This document shows positions 17,092 to 24,774 of a stretch of 64,000 bases of DNA, piece after piece (within the stretch, counting starts at the first letter, position 1; each line of letters starts with the position of its first letter). The DNA comes from Paremcibacter congregatus (GTDB lineage: Bacteria; Pseudomonadota; Alphaproteobacteria; Sphingomonadales; Emcibacteraceae): positions 1,333,501 through 1,397,500 of the forward strand of contig NZ_CP041025.1 in assembly GCF_006385135.1 (NCBI RefSeq), read 5' to 3'. Under the pieces are notes generated by a model. The model had not been told where the DNA came from. It saw only the letters and a program-made list of their open reading frames with translations, and searched no databases. The position numbers were made by a program, and so were the translations under genes.

Positions 17092-19431
17092 ATGACAGAT
17101 CAAAAAACGCTGACCTCCAGTCACTGGGGCGCCTATGAAGTGACTGTCAAAGACGACGAAGTCATCGGCTTTGAGGATTTTTCTCCAGATCCCACGCCCT
17201 CCGCCATCGGCCATAACCTGCCGGATGTGGTCAAGGGGGATTTGCGTATATCACAACCGATGGTCCGGGCAAGCTGGCTGGAAAATGGTCCATCGCAGGA
17301 CGGAAATAAACGTGGCCAGGAAGCTTTTGTGCCGATCTCCTGGGATAAGGCTTATGAACTTGTCGCGAACGAAGTCACCCGGGTCGCCCGTGACCATGGC
17401 AATCAGGCGATTTATGGTGGCTCTTATGGCTGGGCCAGCGCCGGGCGTTTTCATCATGCCCAGAGTCAGCTGCATCGCTTTCTCAACCTGGCCGGTGGCT
17501 ATACCCGCTCGGTCAATACCTATAGCAGCGCCGCCGGCGAAGTGATTGTTCCTCATGTTCTTGGCCACAGTTTTTATCAGGCGGAATTTCAGGCAACGAC
17601 CTGGGATATGCTGGCGGAACATTGCGACATCATGGTGATGTTTGGCGGCATGGCGTCGAAGAACGGTCAGGTACATCCCGGTGGAATCAGCCGTCATATG
17701 GTGCCGAGCTGGATGGCGCGCTGCAAGGACCGTGGCACCGAATTCGTCAATATCAGCCCGCAGAAGTCAGACGTGGACGATCACCTGCAGTCCCAGTGGT
17801 TGAGCCCGCGTCCCAATACGGATGTGGCCTTGATGCTCGGCATTGCCCATACCCTGTGGCGGGAAGGGTTGCATGATGCGGCCTATCTTGCGCGCTATGC
17901 CACGGGATTTGAAACGTTCCTCGCCTATCTTACTGGTGAGACAGATGGGAGTGTCAAAGATGCGGTCTGGGCGGCGGACATTACGGGCATTCCGGCGACG
18001 GATATTGAAACTCTGGCGCGCCGCATGGCGGGCAGGGCCTGCTTTATTTCGCTCAGCCTGTCGGTGCAACGGGTTGATCACGGGGAACAAAGCTACTGGA
18101 TGGCGATTACCCTGGCGGCGATGCTCGGGCAGCTTGGCACCGCTGGCGGCGGCGTCGGTTTTGGCAATGGCGCGCTCGGCGGGGTCAGCAACCCCCGCTT
18201 TCCTTTCAAGGGGCCGACCTTTCCGCAAGGCAAAAACCCGGTGTCAGATTTCATCCCGGTGGCGCGGGTTACCGATATGCTGCTTAATCCCGGTGCATCC
18301 TTTGATTTTAATGGCACTACTCATACCTATCCCGATATCAGGCTGGTCTACTGGGCGGGCGGCAATCCCTTTCATCATCAGATGGACCTGAACAAACTGG
18401 TCCGCGCCTGGCAAAAGCCGGAAACGGTGATCGTGCACGAGATTTACTGGAACGCTATGGCGCGTCACGCGGATATCATCCTGCCGGTCTCGACGGTGCT
18501 GGAACGCAATGATATCGGCTACAGCGCCGCTGACCCCTATGTGATCGCCATGAAGCAGGCGATTGAGCCAGTGGGCCAGGCGCAAAGTGATTTTGCGATC
18601 CTCACAGGCGTGGCCGGGAAAATGGATCTGGACCAAGCCTTTACAGAAGGCCTGGATGAGGCCGAATGGCTGAGACGAATGTATGGTGAATTCCAGAATA
18701 ACGGGACCGAAGCGGGATTTGATGCTCCGGACTTTGATGTCTTCTGGCAGGAGGGTTATATTAAACTCGCTTCACCGGAGAAGCCGGGGGGATATCATGG
18801 CAAGGTCTATCTGAAGGACTTCCATACCGATCCGGAATTGTCTCCTTTAGGGACCCCGTCGGGCAGGATCGAGATTTTTTCGGAGACAATTGAAAGCTTC
18901 AATTATCCCGATTGTCAGGGCCATCCCCGCTGGTATGAACCGGTGGAATGGCTGGGCGGAGACCAGGCGAAGGATTTCCCGCTGCACCTGCTGTCCAATC
19001 AACCGAAGTCAAAACTGCACAGTCAGATGGATCACGGCAAGATCAGTCGCGCCGACAAGATAAATGGCCGCGCTCCGGTGACTCTTAATCGTCAGGACGC
19101 CGCGGCGCGGGGCATTGCGGACGGGGACACGGTGCGGCTCTATAATGATCGCGGGGCCTGCTATGCCGGTGCGATCCTCAGCGATGATTTGATGCCCGGT
19201 GTGGTGCAGCTTGCGACCGGGGCATGGTTTGACCCGCTTTACGGCAACCATCCCGTTCGAAATTCAGTCGGTACCGATCGTCATGGCAACCCTAACATCC
19301 TGACCCGTGATAAAGGCACCTCTCGCCTTGCCCAGGGGCCTACGGCCCATACCAGCCTGGTGGAGGTCGAAAAAGCACAGGAAGACCTGCCCGAGGTTCG
19401 GGCCTTTGCCCTGCCGGATATAACCTCCTAG
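17092..19431 (+). CDS. Molybdopterin oxidoreductase, BisC/TorZ type
   Basis: 779-residue DMSO-reductase-family enzyme binding bis-MGD molybdenum, reducing S- or N-oxides such as biotin sulfoxide, methionine sulfoxide or TMAO. The Ser ligand to Mo is predicted at 116 in GGSYGWASAGRFHHAQ, the motif of the serine-ligated subgroup. No Fe-S cysteine cluster is seen at the N-terminus, as expected for this subgroup. There is no twin-arginine signal peptide, so it is predicted cytoplasmic and BisC-like rather than periplasmic TorA. The C-terminal domain (HLLSNQPKSKLHSQMD) is typical. GCGGAGGAAAA precedes the ATG. Confidence 0.92.
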   Translation: MTDQKTLTSSHWGAYEVTVKDDEVIGFEDFSPDPTPSAIGHNLPDVVKGDLRISQPMVRASWLENGPSQDGNKRGQEAFVPISWDKAYELVANEVTRVARDHGNQAIYGGSYGWASAGRFHHAQSQLHRFLNLAGGYTRSVNTYSSAAGEVIVPHVLGHSFYQAEFQATTWDMLAEHCDIMVMFGGMASKNGQVHPGGISRHMVPSWMARCKDRGTEFVNISPQKSDVDDHLQSQWLSPRPNTDVALMLGIAHTLWREGLHDAAYLARYATGFETFLAYLTGETDGSVKDAVWAADITGIPATDIETLARRMAGRACFISLSLSVQRVDHGEQSYWMAITLAAMLGQLGTAGGGVGFGNGALGGVSNPRFPFKGPTFPQGKNPVSDFIPVARVTDMLLNPGASFDFNGTTHTYPDIRLVYWAGGNPFHHQMDLNKLVRAWQKPETVIVHEIYWNAMARHADIILPVSTVLERNDIGYSAADPYVIAMKQAIEPVGQAQSDFAILTGVAGKMDLDQAFTEGLDEAEWLRRMYGEFQNNGTEAGFDAPDFDVFWQEGYIKLASPEKPGGYHGKVYLKDFHTDPELSPLGTPSGRIEIFSETIESFNYPDCQGHPRWYEPVEWLGGDQAKDFPLHLLSNQPKSKLHSQMDHGKISRADKINGRAPVTLNRQDAAARGIADGDTVRLYNDRGACYAGAILSDDLMPGVVQLATGAWFDPLYGNHPVRNSVGTDRHGNPNILTRDKGTSRLAQGPTAHTSLVEVEKAQEDLPEVRAFALPDITS

Positions 19432-19467
19432 ACAAGAGGATAAAAGGCGGTCCGGCAGGGTCAGGAT

Positions 19468-19740
19468 CTATCCCGCTGTGGTTGGGTCAATCATTCGCTT
19501 TATTTCGGTGATATGATTGGCCGGAAAACCAGAAAGTTCAGCGTGTCGTTTTATAATGTCCTTATCCTTGGCCAGATAAACGCAAAAGGTTTTGTTTGCG
19601 GCAACGTAGCTTTCAACCCATTGGATATCCGGACCAAGTTCCGCAAGGACACTGTTTGATTTGTCAGCGGCATCACATAACTGTTGTTCTTCAAAGTGAC
19701 CGACATCGGGAATATCCCGTTCAATGATAAATTTCTTCAT
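19468..19740 (-). CDS. DUF4242 family small protein
   Basis: 90-residue protein matching the DUF4242/SCO4226-like ferredoxin-fold family (KKFIIERDIPDVG opening, then the WVESYVAANKTFCVYLA core). Some family members bind nickel; no function can be assigned here. The start has an excellent ribosome site (GAAGGAACTGAG-ATG). It lies 105 bp downstream of the secreted protein gene on the same strand. Confidence 0.8.
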   Translation of the reverse strand: MKKFIIERDIPDVGHFEEQQLCDAADKSNSVLAELGPDIQWVESYVAANKTFCVYLAKDKDIIKRHAELSGFPANHITEIKRMIDPTTAG

Positions 19741-19845
19741 CTCAGTTCCTTCATATGTTCTGTCCAGTGTTTAAATGTACTAAACTCGACTTACCGTCGC
19801 CATGACTTGAAACTGTGGCACGTCATTTAAAGATTTTAACGGGTT

Positions 19846-20397
19846 CTATTCAATCGGTGGCGCTATTGGTACCATGATATGTTCCAGCGGCGTATCTCCC
19901 CACATGACATAAGGCCCGGCGGCCTTTGGGGTGCGCGGCAGGCCTTTAAGAAGGGCCTTTGGCAGCAGCAGCATCAGATGCGGGCCTTCCTGTATCCACA
20001 TTCCGCCATCATTGGGGTCTGTCGCGGTGGGATCGTCATTGTTGACCAGTGCATCCCCCTGCAACATATAAGATACGCCAATCACATCGGTGGTGAAGGA
20101 TGTTCCGTTCTTCGCCGCGTCCATCCAGGCCATCCAGACCTTATCGTTGCACATGGGGTGTTTGTCGCCGGGGATCAGGCCAACACCGGGGAAGCATATC
20201 CAGCCGTTGTCGCCTTTCCGCAGGACCGTTCCGTCCACATCCATGATCGTCGCCTGGGCGGATACAGTTGGCGGCGCTGCAGACATGGCGCGGGCTATTT
20301 TGTCGGCGGTGGTTTCCGATGCATTGGCTGATCCGGCTGCGCAGAGACCAAGTCCAATCAGCGGAGTAAGCAGACTAAGGAATGTGTGTTTTCTCAT
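19846..20397 (-). CDS. Secreted protein of unknown function
   Basis: 183-residue protein with a clear Sec signal peptide (about 1-26, ending in SANAS). The mature part contains a WICFPG segment, two Cys (WICFPG and HPMCND) that could form a disulfide, and a Pro-rich C-terminus. No domain is recognised. It is divergent from the HxlR regulator at 20688 and upstream of the DUF4242 gene, so it may belong to that regulator's target group (inference). Confidence 0.72.
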   Translation of the reverse strand: MRKHTFLSLLTPLIGLGLCAAGSANASETTADKIARAMSAAPPTVSAQATIMDVDGTVLRKGDNGWICFPGVGLIPGDKHPMCNDKVWMAWMDAAKNGTSFTTDVIGVSYMLQGDALVNNDDPTATDPNDGGMWIQEGPHLMLLLPKALLKGLPRTPKAAGPYVMWGDTPLEHIMVPIAPPIE

Positions 20398-20599
20398 GGT
20401 ATTGCCTTTATTTTTTCAGTGAGGTTGATATATCAAGTCGCCATTTTTGACGGAGAAGAGTAAATTGTGGACTTGACTTATAAACCGCCGTTTGGGGTGG
20501 TTTTGACCTTGAACGCCATATCGTCTTCTCCATTTTCTATGACTGAACCCATAATAATCCTATGGCGACAAAGCGTCTAGTCCGGGAACTGGACCGACC

Positions 20600-20616
20600 A
20601 GTACAGCTTCTGTACT
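20600..20616. promoter_or_regulatory. Perfect palindrome upstream of HxlR regulator
   Basis: AGTACAG-CTT-CTGTACT is a perfect 7-bp inverted repeat with a 3-nt spacer. It is 71 bp before the proposed regulator start, in the divergent region shared with the secreted-protein gene. HxlR proteins bind as dimers to short palindromes, so this is the best operator candidate. Confidence 0.55.
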
Positions 20617-20687
20617 ATTTGCAGGGGGGAATACGTGTTATGATACTTACAATAAGAAAACGTATTATATCATCAGGGGTAGTGAAA

Positions 20688-21401
20688 ATGGGTCCAAAAA
20701 TCAGCTACGGGCAATATTGCCCGCTGGCCATGTCGTCCGAATTTCTTTGTAATCGATGGACTTTACTGGTGCTGCGGGAGTTATTGTTGGGGTCGACTTC
20801 CTTCAATGATATCGGGCGGGGTGTGCCACGCATGTCGCGTACCCTGTTATCCAGCCGTCTGAAGGAGTTGGTGGAGATTGGCATTCTCGCGAAGCAGAAA
20901 AGCCGGAAAAGCACCTCTTCTCATTATGAATTGACGGAGTCCGGACGGGCTCTGGGGCCGGTGGTGATGAGCCTTGCCGGATGGGGACAGCAGTGGCTGG
21001 AAGTGGAACCGTCATTAAAGAATTTCGATACCGACGTTTTGATGTGGGATATTCGGCGTAACACCAAACCTTTTGATGAACTGCCGGATCCTTTTATCGT
21101 ACATTTCTGCCTGACGGACGTACCGGAAAATGAGAGTGATTACTGGCTGGTGTTCGAAAAAGGCCACGTGGATCTTTGTCATATTGATGAGTCTTTCAAG
21201 GTGGATGTGGAATTGGTCGTCTCTGTACGCAAACTGACCAAGGTCTGGATGGGCTGGGAGGATTTCTCCACCGCCGTGGCGGATGGCAGTCTGGTCCTTC
21301 AAGGACCGCAACAATACACCGACATTGCCGAGAAATGGCTCGGCCATAGTAGCGTTGCTCATATCAAAAAGCACCCGCCGGAAAGGCGTGTGAATTATTA
21401 A
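20688..21401 (+). CDS. HxlR-family regulator fused to SCP2-like domain
   Basis: 237-residue transcription factor. Residues 1-110 form a winged-helix HxlR domain (CNRWTLLVLRELLLGSTSFNDI, MSRTLLSSRLKELVE), with a conserved-position Cys at 11 (GQYCPLA) that in redox-sensing members is the reactive thiol. Residues 120-235 resemble an SCP2 sterol-carrier-type ligand domain (VDLCHIDESFKVDV, WMGWEDFSTAV). This start is preferred over an upstream in-frame ATG at 20562 because family proteins begin here and AGGGGT lies 8 nt upstream. A TPR protein gene follows by 20 bp. Confidence 0.85.
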   Translation: MGPKISYGQYCPLAMSSEFLCNRWTLLVLRELLLGSTSFNDIGRGVPRMSRTLLSSRLKELVEIGILAKQKSRKSTSSHYELTESGRALGPVVMSLAGWGQQWLEVEPSLKNFDTDVLMWDIRRNTKPFDELPDPFIVHFCLTDVPENESDYWLVFEKGHVDLCHIDESFKVDVELVVSVRKLTKVWMGWEDFSTAVADGSLVLQGPQQYTDIAEKWLGHSSVAHIKKHPPERRVNY

Positions 21402-21420
21402 CGACAGCAGGAGAAGCAAG

Positions 21421-23091
21421 ATGTTCTTCAAATTATTGATGAGTATCATGACCGTTATCTTTATGGTCGGCAGCACGCAGGCCCAGGTGCATGACCCGCG
21501 GGCTCTTGCGGCGGACCCGAAGACGGCGACCGCCCCGATCGCGCCGAAGTTGACGGGGCTCGGGCATCACCATATCCCGGTGACCACCAGTAACCCGGAA
21601 AGCCAGTATTTCTTTGATCAGGGGGTGCGGTTATTCCTCGGGTTCAACCATTCAGAAGCTCTGCGATCATTCAAGGAAGCCATCCGGCTTGACCCGGAAA
21701 ACGCCATGGCCTATTGGGGCTGGGCGCTGGTGTTGGGGCCAAACCTGAATCTGCCGATGCAGGACAACGTGGTGCCCCGGGCGTATCAGGCGATCCAGCA
21801 GGCGGTGAAACTGAGCCCCAGGGTATCGGCGAAAGAACGCGGTTATATTACGGCGCTGGCCACCCGATACGGGCCAACCAGCGCCGACCGGGCGGCCCTG
21901 GATCATGCCTATAGCGCCGCCATGAAACAGCTGATGGATCAATATCCAGAAGACAATGACATCGCGACATTGTATGTGGCGGCGGTGATGAACACCAATC
22001 CGTGGAATTACTGGTATCCGGACGGCAGCCCCAAGGGCCGTACGGCGGAGATTCTGGCGATCCTGGATCGCGTCACTGCCCGCGCGCCGGATCATGCCGG
22101 GGCCCATCATTACCTCATTCATCTGGTGGAAGCCTTCCGGCCGGAACTGGCCGAACGCAGCGCCGACCTGCTGCGGCCGTTAATGCCGGGGGCCGGGCAT
22201 CTGGTGCATATGCCGAGCCATATTTATATGCGTCTCGGCCGCTATCAGGATTCCTACGAGGTCAACAGCAAGGCGATCCTCGCCGACCAGTCCTATATCA
22301 CCCAGTGTCAGGCCCAGGGACTGTATCCCCTGCGGTATTTCCCCCACAACATGCATTTCCTGGCCTGGTCAGCTATGTTTCTGGGCCGCAGTTCAGATGC
22401 GCTCAATGCCGCCCGCAGTGTCGCCAATCCGGATAAGTTCGTTACCAAGCTCAACAATTGGGGGCTTAACGAGACCTTTCTTGCCCAGCCGATGTTTGTC
22501 ATGATCCGCTTTGGACAGTGGGAGGACATGCTGGCCGAGCCCAGGCCGGTGACCAAGGGATATTTCCTGAACGGCATCTGGCATTATGGTCGCGGTCTCG
22601 CCTATTTGCATCAGGGCAAGCTTTCAAAAGCCAGGGCGGAACTGAAGGAACTCGTCGCCTGGCACAATCGCGCCCTGAAGGATACGGCCTATAACGGCGC
22701 CTTTTATTTCAACGACACCCTGTTCGCCATCGCCGAGGCGGTGTTGCAGGCCGAAATCCACGGCAAGGCGGGCGATTATACCAAGGCGCTCAGTCAGGCG
22801 GATCGGGCCGTGCGGCTGGAAGAAAGCCTTGATTACAACGAACCGCCCAACTGGTATTTCCCCACCCGCCATATCCTTGGCGCGGTGCTGATGGACGCGG
22901 GAAAACCGGCGGAGGCAGAGGTCGTCTATTGGGCTGACCTGCAGCAAAATCCCGACAATGGCTATGCCCTGTTTGGCCTGCATCAGGCGTTGATGGCACA
23001 GGGTAAGGCCGATCTGGCGGCGGTGATCAAGACGCGGTTTGACAAGGCCTGGTCCCGGGCCGATATGGCGTTAAGCTCGTCGCGTTTTTAA
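21421..23091 (+). CDS. Exported TPR-repeat protein
   Basis: 556-residue protein with a Sec signal peptide (about 1-22, ending STQAQ) and tetratricopeptide repeats, e.g. EALRSFKEAIRLDPENAMAYWGWAL and KALSQADRAVRLEES. Histidine-rich features (LGHHHIPV, DHAGAHHYLIHLVEA, HLVHMPSHIYMRLG) recur and may bind metal or mark a peptidase-like pocket. It resembles a family of periplasmic TPR proteins in alphaproteobacteria without assigned function. It lies 20 bp after the regulator gene, so they are probably one operon. Confidence 0.82.
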   Translation: MFFKLLMSIMTVIFMVGSTQAQVHDPRALAADPKTATAPIAPKLTGLGHHHIPVTTSNPESQYFFDQGVRLFLGFNHSEALRSFKEAIRLDPENAMAYWGWALVLGPNLNLPMQDNVVPRAYQAIQQAVKLSPRVSAKERGYITALATRYGPTSADRAALDHAYSAAMKQLMDQYPEDNDIATLYVAAVMNTNPWNYWYPDGSPKGRTAEILAILDRVTARAPDHAGAHHYLIHLVEAFRPELAERSADLLRPLMPGAGHLVHMPSHIYMRLGRYQDSYEVNSKAILADQSYITQCQAQGLYPLRYFPHNMHFLAWSAMFLGRSSDALNAARSVANPDKFVTKLNNWGLNETFLAQPMFVMIRFGQWEDMLAEPRPVTKGYFLNGIWHYGRGLAYLHQGKLSKARAELKELVAWHNRALKDTAYNGAFYFNDTLFAIAEAVLQAEIHGKAGDYTKALSQADRAVRLEESLDYNEPPNWYFPTRHILGAVLMDAGKPAEAEVVYWADLQQNPDNGYALFGLHQALMAQGKADLAAVIKTRFDKAWSRADMALSSSRF

Positions 23092-23318
23092 CTCGTGTCC
23101 GACGGGCAGGGGGTGGCATGGGTGAAGTCCTGTTGGTCCCGTAGGGTGATCAGCAGGGCTTCGACGTCTTCCCAGAAACGGGTGTTGTCCACGTTATTGT
23201 GGGCGGCGGCGTAATATTTGCGCCGTGATGTTTCATAAAAAGGATCGGGATAGATGTCCTGCAAGGTCTGCGCGGCCTCGGCCACGCTAAGGATGTTGTA
23301 AAGGTTAAGTTGGTCCAT
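23088..23318 (-). CDS. Small protein of unknown function
   Basis: 76-residue protein beginning MDQLNLYNILSVAEAAQ. The start at 23318 is strongly supported by GGAGGG about 6 nt upstream. It is acidic and probably helical, with a single FYETSRRKYY basic-aromatic patch. No family is recognised. It overlaps the convergent TPR gene by 4 bp. Its own promoter region holds the candidate small RNA and repeats at 23393-23658. Confidence 0.6.
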   Translation of the reverse strand: MDQLNLYNILSVAEAAQTLQDIYPDPFYETSRRKYYAAAHNNVDNTRFWEDVEALLITLRDQQDFTHATPCPSDTS

Positions 23319-23392
23319 AATCTGCCCTCCAAATTGTTTTATTGGGGGACACCAAAGGTGACGCAACACAACAAATCTCTGGTGCCGGGGGC

Positions 23393-23409
23393 TTCAAAGC
23401 ACTTACGAG
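23393..23409 (-). repeat. Copy A of a diverged inverted repeat
   Basis: On the minus strand this reads CTCGTAAGTGCTTTGAA and matches copy B (23561-23577, plus strand) at 14 of 17 positions. Weaker similarity continues beyond the 3' side (GCC..GGCACCAG versus GCCACTGCCACAG). Confidence 0.55.
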
Positions 23410-23528
23410 CAGTGTGGGCTGTATTTCTCAGATGAGTATTCTATTCCAGCACCACCCCCGACAGGAGAAAGTTACTCATGCCTCTTGGATCGGGCATTCT
23501 CTGTCGGTCCTGTATAATACAGGCCCAT

Positions 23529-23555
23529 AAAAAAACCACTCAAAATCGGGAGTGG
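23529..23555 (-). terminator. Rho-independent terminator of candidate small RNA
   Basis: Perfect 6-bp stem CCACTC / GAGTGG with an 8-nt loop, followed on the minus strand by seven T. Confidence 0.7.
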
Positions 23556-23560
23556 GCCGA

Positions 23561-23577
23561 CTCGTAGACGCTTTGAA
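23561..23577 (+). repeat. Copy B of a diverged inverted repeat
   Basis: CTCGTAGACGCTTTGAA, the plus-strand partner of copy A, 151 bp away. It lies within the transcribed part of the candidate small RNA. Confidence 0.55.
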
Positions 23578-23604
23578 ACGCCACTGCCACAGGGCAGCAC
23601 ACTC

Positions 23605-23634
23605 ATAATAACACACGGGTTATGTAAAGTGCAA
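23605..23634 (-). promoter_or_regulatory. Sigma70-type promoter of candidate small RNA
   Basis: On the minus strand TTGCAC (23634-23629) and TATTAT (23610-23605) are separated by 18 nt. Both hexamers are near consensus. It points away from the XRE regulator gene. Confidence 0.55.
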
Positions 23635-23644
23635 CCAATTTTAG

Positions 23645-23658
23645 GATACTATAGTATC
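23645..23658. promoter_or_regulatory. Perfect 14-bp palindrome before XRE regulator
   Basis: GATACTATAGTATC is fully self-complementary and contains a -10-like TATAGT. It lies 11 bp before the ATG at 23670 and about 10 bp upstream of the small-RNA -35 element, so a dimeric regulator bound here could control both directions. Confidence 0.6.
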
Positions 23659-23669
23659 TTTTTATTTTA

Positions 23670-23927
23670 ATGAATTCCCGACTACATAGGGGAATGATTA
23701 AGAAAGAAATAGGTGCAGAATTGAGACGGATGCGGGTTGAGCATGGCTTGACACAGGAAGCTTTGTCTCACAATGCTGACATCAGCATCAGCTTTTTGAA
23801 AAAGCTTGAAGCGGGGAACAAACAGCCAAGTGCTCTAACCCTGTTTAAATTGTCCCGCGCACTGGAAACAACCCCCGACAAATTAATTCTCCCGACCTAC
23901 CAGAAGTGGCTTGAAGCTGAGGGATGA
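23670..23927 (+). CDS. XRE-family transcriptional regulator
   Basis: 85-residue single-domain Cro/C1-type helix-turn-helix protein (LRRMRVEHGLTQEALSHNADISISFLKKLE, ending with a short tail). The size and form resemble restriction-modification controller (C) proteins. Two starts are possible: the ATG at 23670 has no ribosome site but sits about 15 nt after a -10-like element, consistent with a leaderless mRNA; the ATG at 23694 follows AGGGGA with almost no spacing. It is the first gene of the AT-rich island, 91 bp before the three-Cys-motif gene. Confidence 0.85.
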   Translation: MNSRLHRGMIKKEIGAELRRMRVEHGLTQEALSHNADISISFLKKLEAGNKQPSALTLFKLSRALETTPDKLILPTYQKWLEAEG

Positions 23928-24018
23928 AAAATAGTTTGATATAACTCTTTGGTGTATATCCCGTGACGGATATTATAAAAGGTGTTATGCTTCTGATAAT
24001 CATCTAATAGGATAATTA

Positions 24019-24774
24019 ATGTCTTCTAGCAAAATCGAATGGACAGAAAATACTTGGAATCCGGTCGCTGGTTGTGCCATCGTATCTCCAGGTTGTACTA
24101 ATTGTTATGCTATGAGGATGGCGGCACGATTGGAGGCTATGGGGGTTCAAAAATACTCTAACTTGACCCGAAAAACTGCAGGAAAACATAAGTGGACTGG
24201 GGAGGTATTCTTAGACAATAGAGCCCTTTCTCAACCGTTCAAGTGGAAGAAAAGTAGGCGTGTGTTTGTCAATTCTATGAGTGATTTGTTTCATGAAGCT
24301 GTCCCTGACGATTTTATTAAAAAAGTTTGGGATGTTATGGCAAAAACGCCACAACATGAATATCAAATTTTGACTAAACGACCGAAACGAATGCAGGAGG
24401 TTTTATCAAAATTACCCGTTATCAAAAATGTTTGGGTAGGTGTCAGTGTTGAAAGCTCAGATTACAACTTCCGGATTGATTTGCTTCGTGACACCCCTGC
24501 ACATGTTAAATTTATCTCCTTTGAACCGCTAATCGGTAATGTGGTTGGGGCTAATTTAACGGGAATAGATTGGGCAATCGTCGGCGGAGAATCAGGGCCA
24601 GGTGCTCGCCCAATGGACATTTCTTGGGTAGAGTATATCCAGAATATTTGTAAGGAGGCAGGAACTGCATTCTTCTTCAAGCAATGGGGTGGTATCAATA
24701 AAAAGAAAACAGGACGAGAGTTGCATGGCCGGACGTGGGATGAATATCCAGAAAAGGTTAGAGTGGCGGTTTAG
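24019..24774 (+). CDS. Three-Cys-motif protein, phage Gp37/Gp68 family (DUF5131)
   Basis: 251-residue protein of the Gp37/Gp68 (DUF5131) family. The hallmark is at the N-terminus: WTENTWNPVAGC, then Cys19, Cys26 and Cys29 (SPGCTNCYA), a spacing of C-X6-C-X2-C likely to hold an Fe-S cluster as in radical-SAM-like proteins. Other conserved blocks: FVNSMSDLFHEAVPD, ILTKRPKRM, VWVGVSVES, FISFEPLIG and the C-terminal IVGGESGPGARPM and FFFKQWGG. The reaction is not established. It overlaps its convergent partner gene by 4 bp and is clearly richer in A+T than flanking chromosome. Confidence 0.9.
   Translation: MSSSKIEWTENTWNPVAGCAIVSPGCTNCYAMRMAARLEAMGVQKYSNLTRKTAGKHKWTGEVFLDNRALSQPFKWKKSRRVFVNSMSDLFHEAVPDDFIKKVWDVMAKTPQHEYQILTKRPKRMQEVLSKLPVIKNVWVGVSVESSDYNFRIDLLRDTPAHVKFISFEPLIGNVVGANLTGIDWAIVGGESGPGARPMDISWVEYIQNICKEAGTAFFFKQWGGINKKKTGRELHGRTWDEYPEKVRVAV

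Larger units (their letters stand above)
23528..23598 (-). ncRNA. Candidate small RNA, about 70 nt
   Basis: A minus-strand promoter (23605-23634) predicts a transcript starting near 23598. It would fold a hairpin GCTGCC-CTGT-GGCAGT near its 5' end and finish at the terminator CCACTC-N8-GAGTGG followed by U7 (23529-23555). No ribosome site or meaningful reading frame is visible. The complement also folds, so an antisense or repeat-derived origin cannot be excluded. Confidence 0.5.
23319..23669. other. Regulatory intergenic region with repeats and small-RNA locus
   Basis: 351 bp without a protein gene but rich in structure: two oppositely oriented copies of a 17-bp element (23393-23409 and 23561-23577), a TATAAT centred in the palindrome CCTGTATAATACAGG (23509-23523), a minus-strand promoter-terminator pair and the palindrome GATACTATAGTATC (23645-23658). 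Individual elements are listed separately. Confidence 0.7.

Noticed and set aside
23582-23598. Hairpin CACTGCC-ACAG-GGCAGC resembles the stem of type I-F CRISPR repeats
   Set aside because: There is only one copy, no spaced repeats and no cas genes; it is explained as the 5' hairpin of the candidate small RNA.
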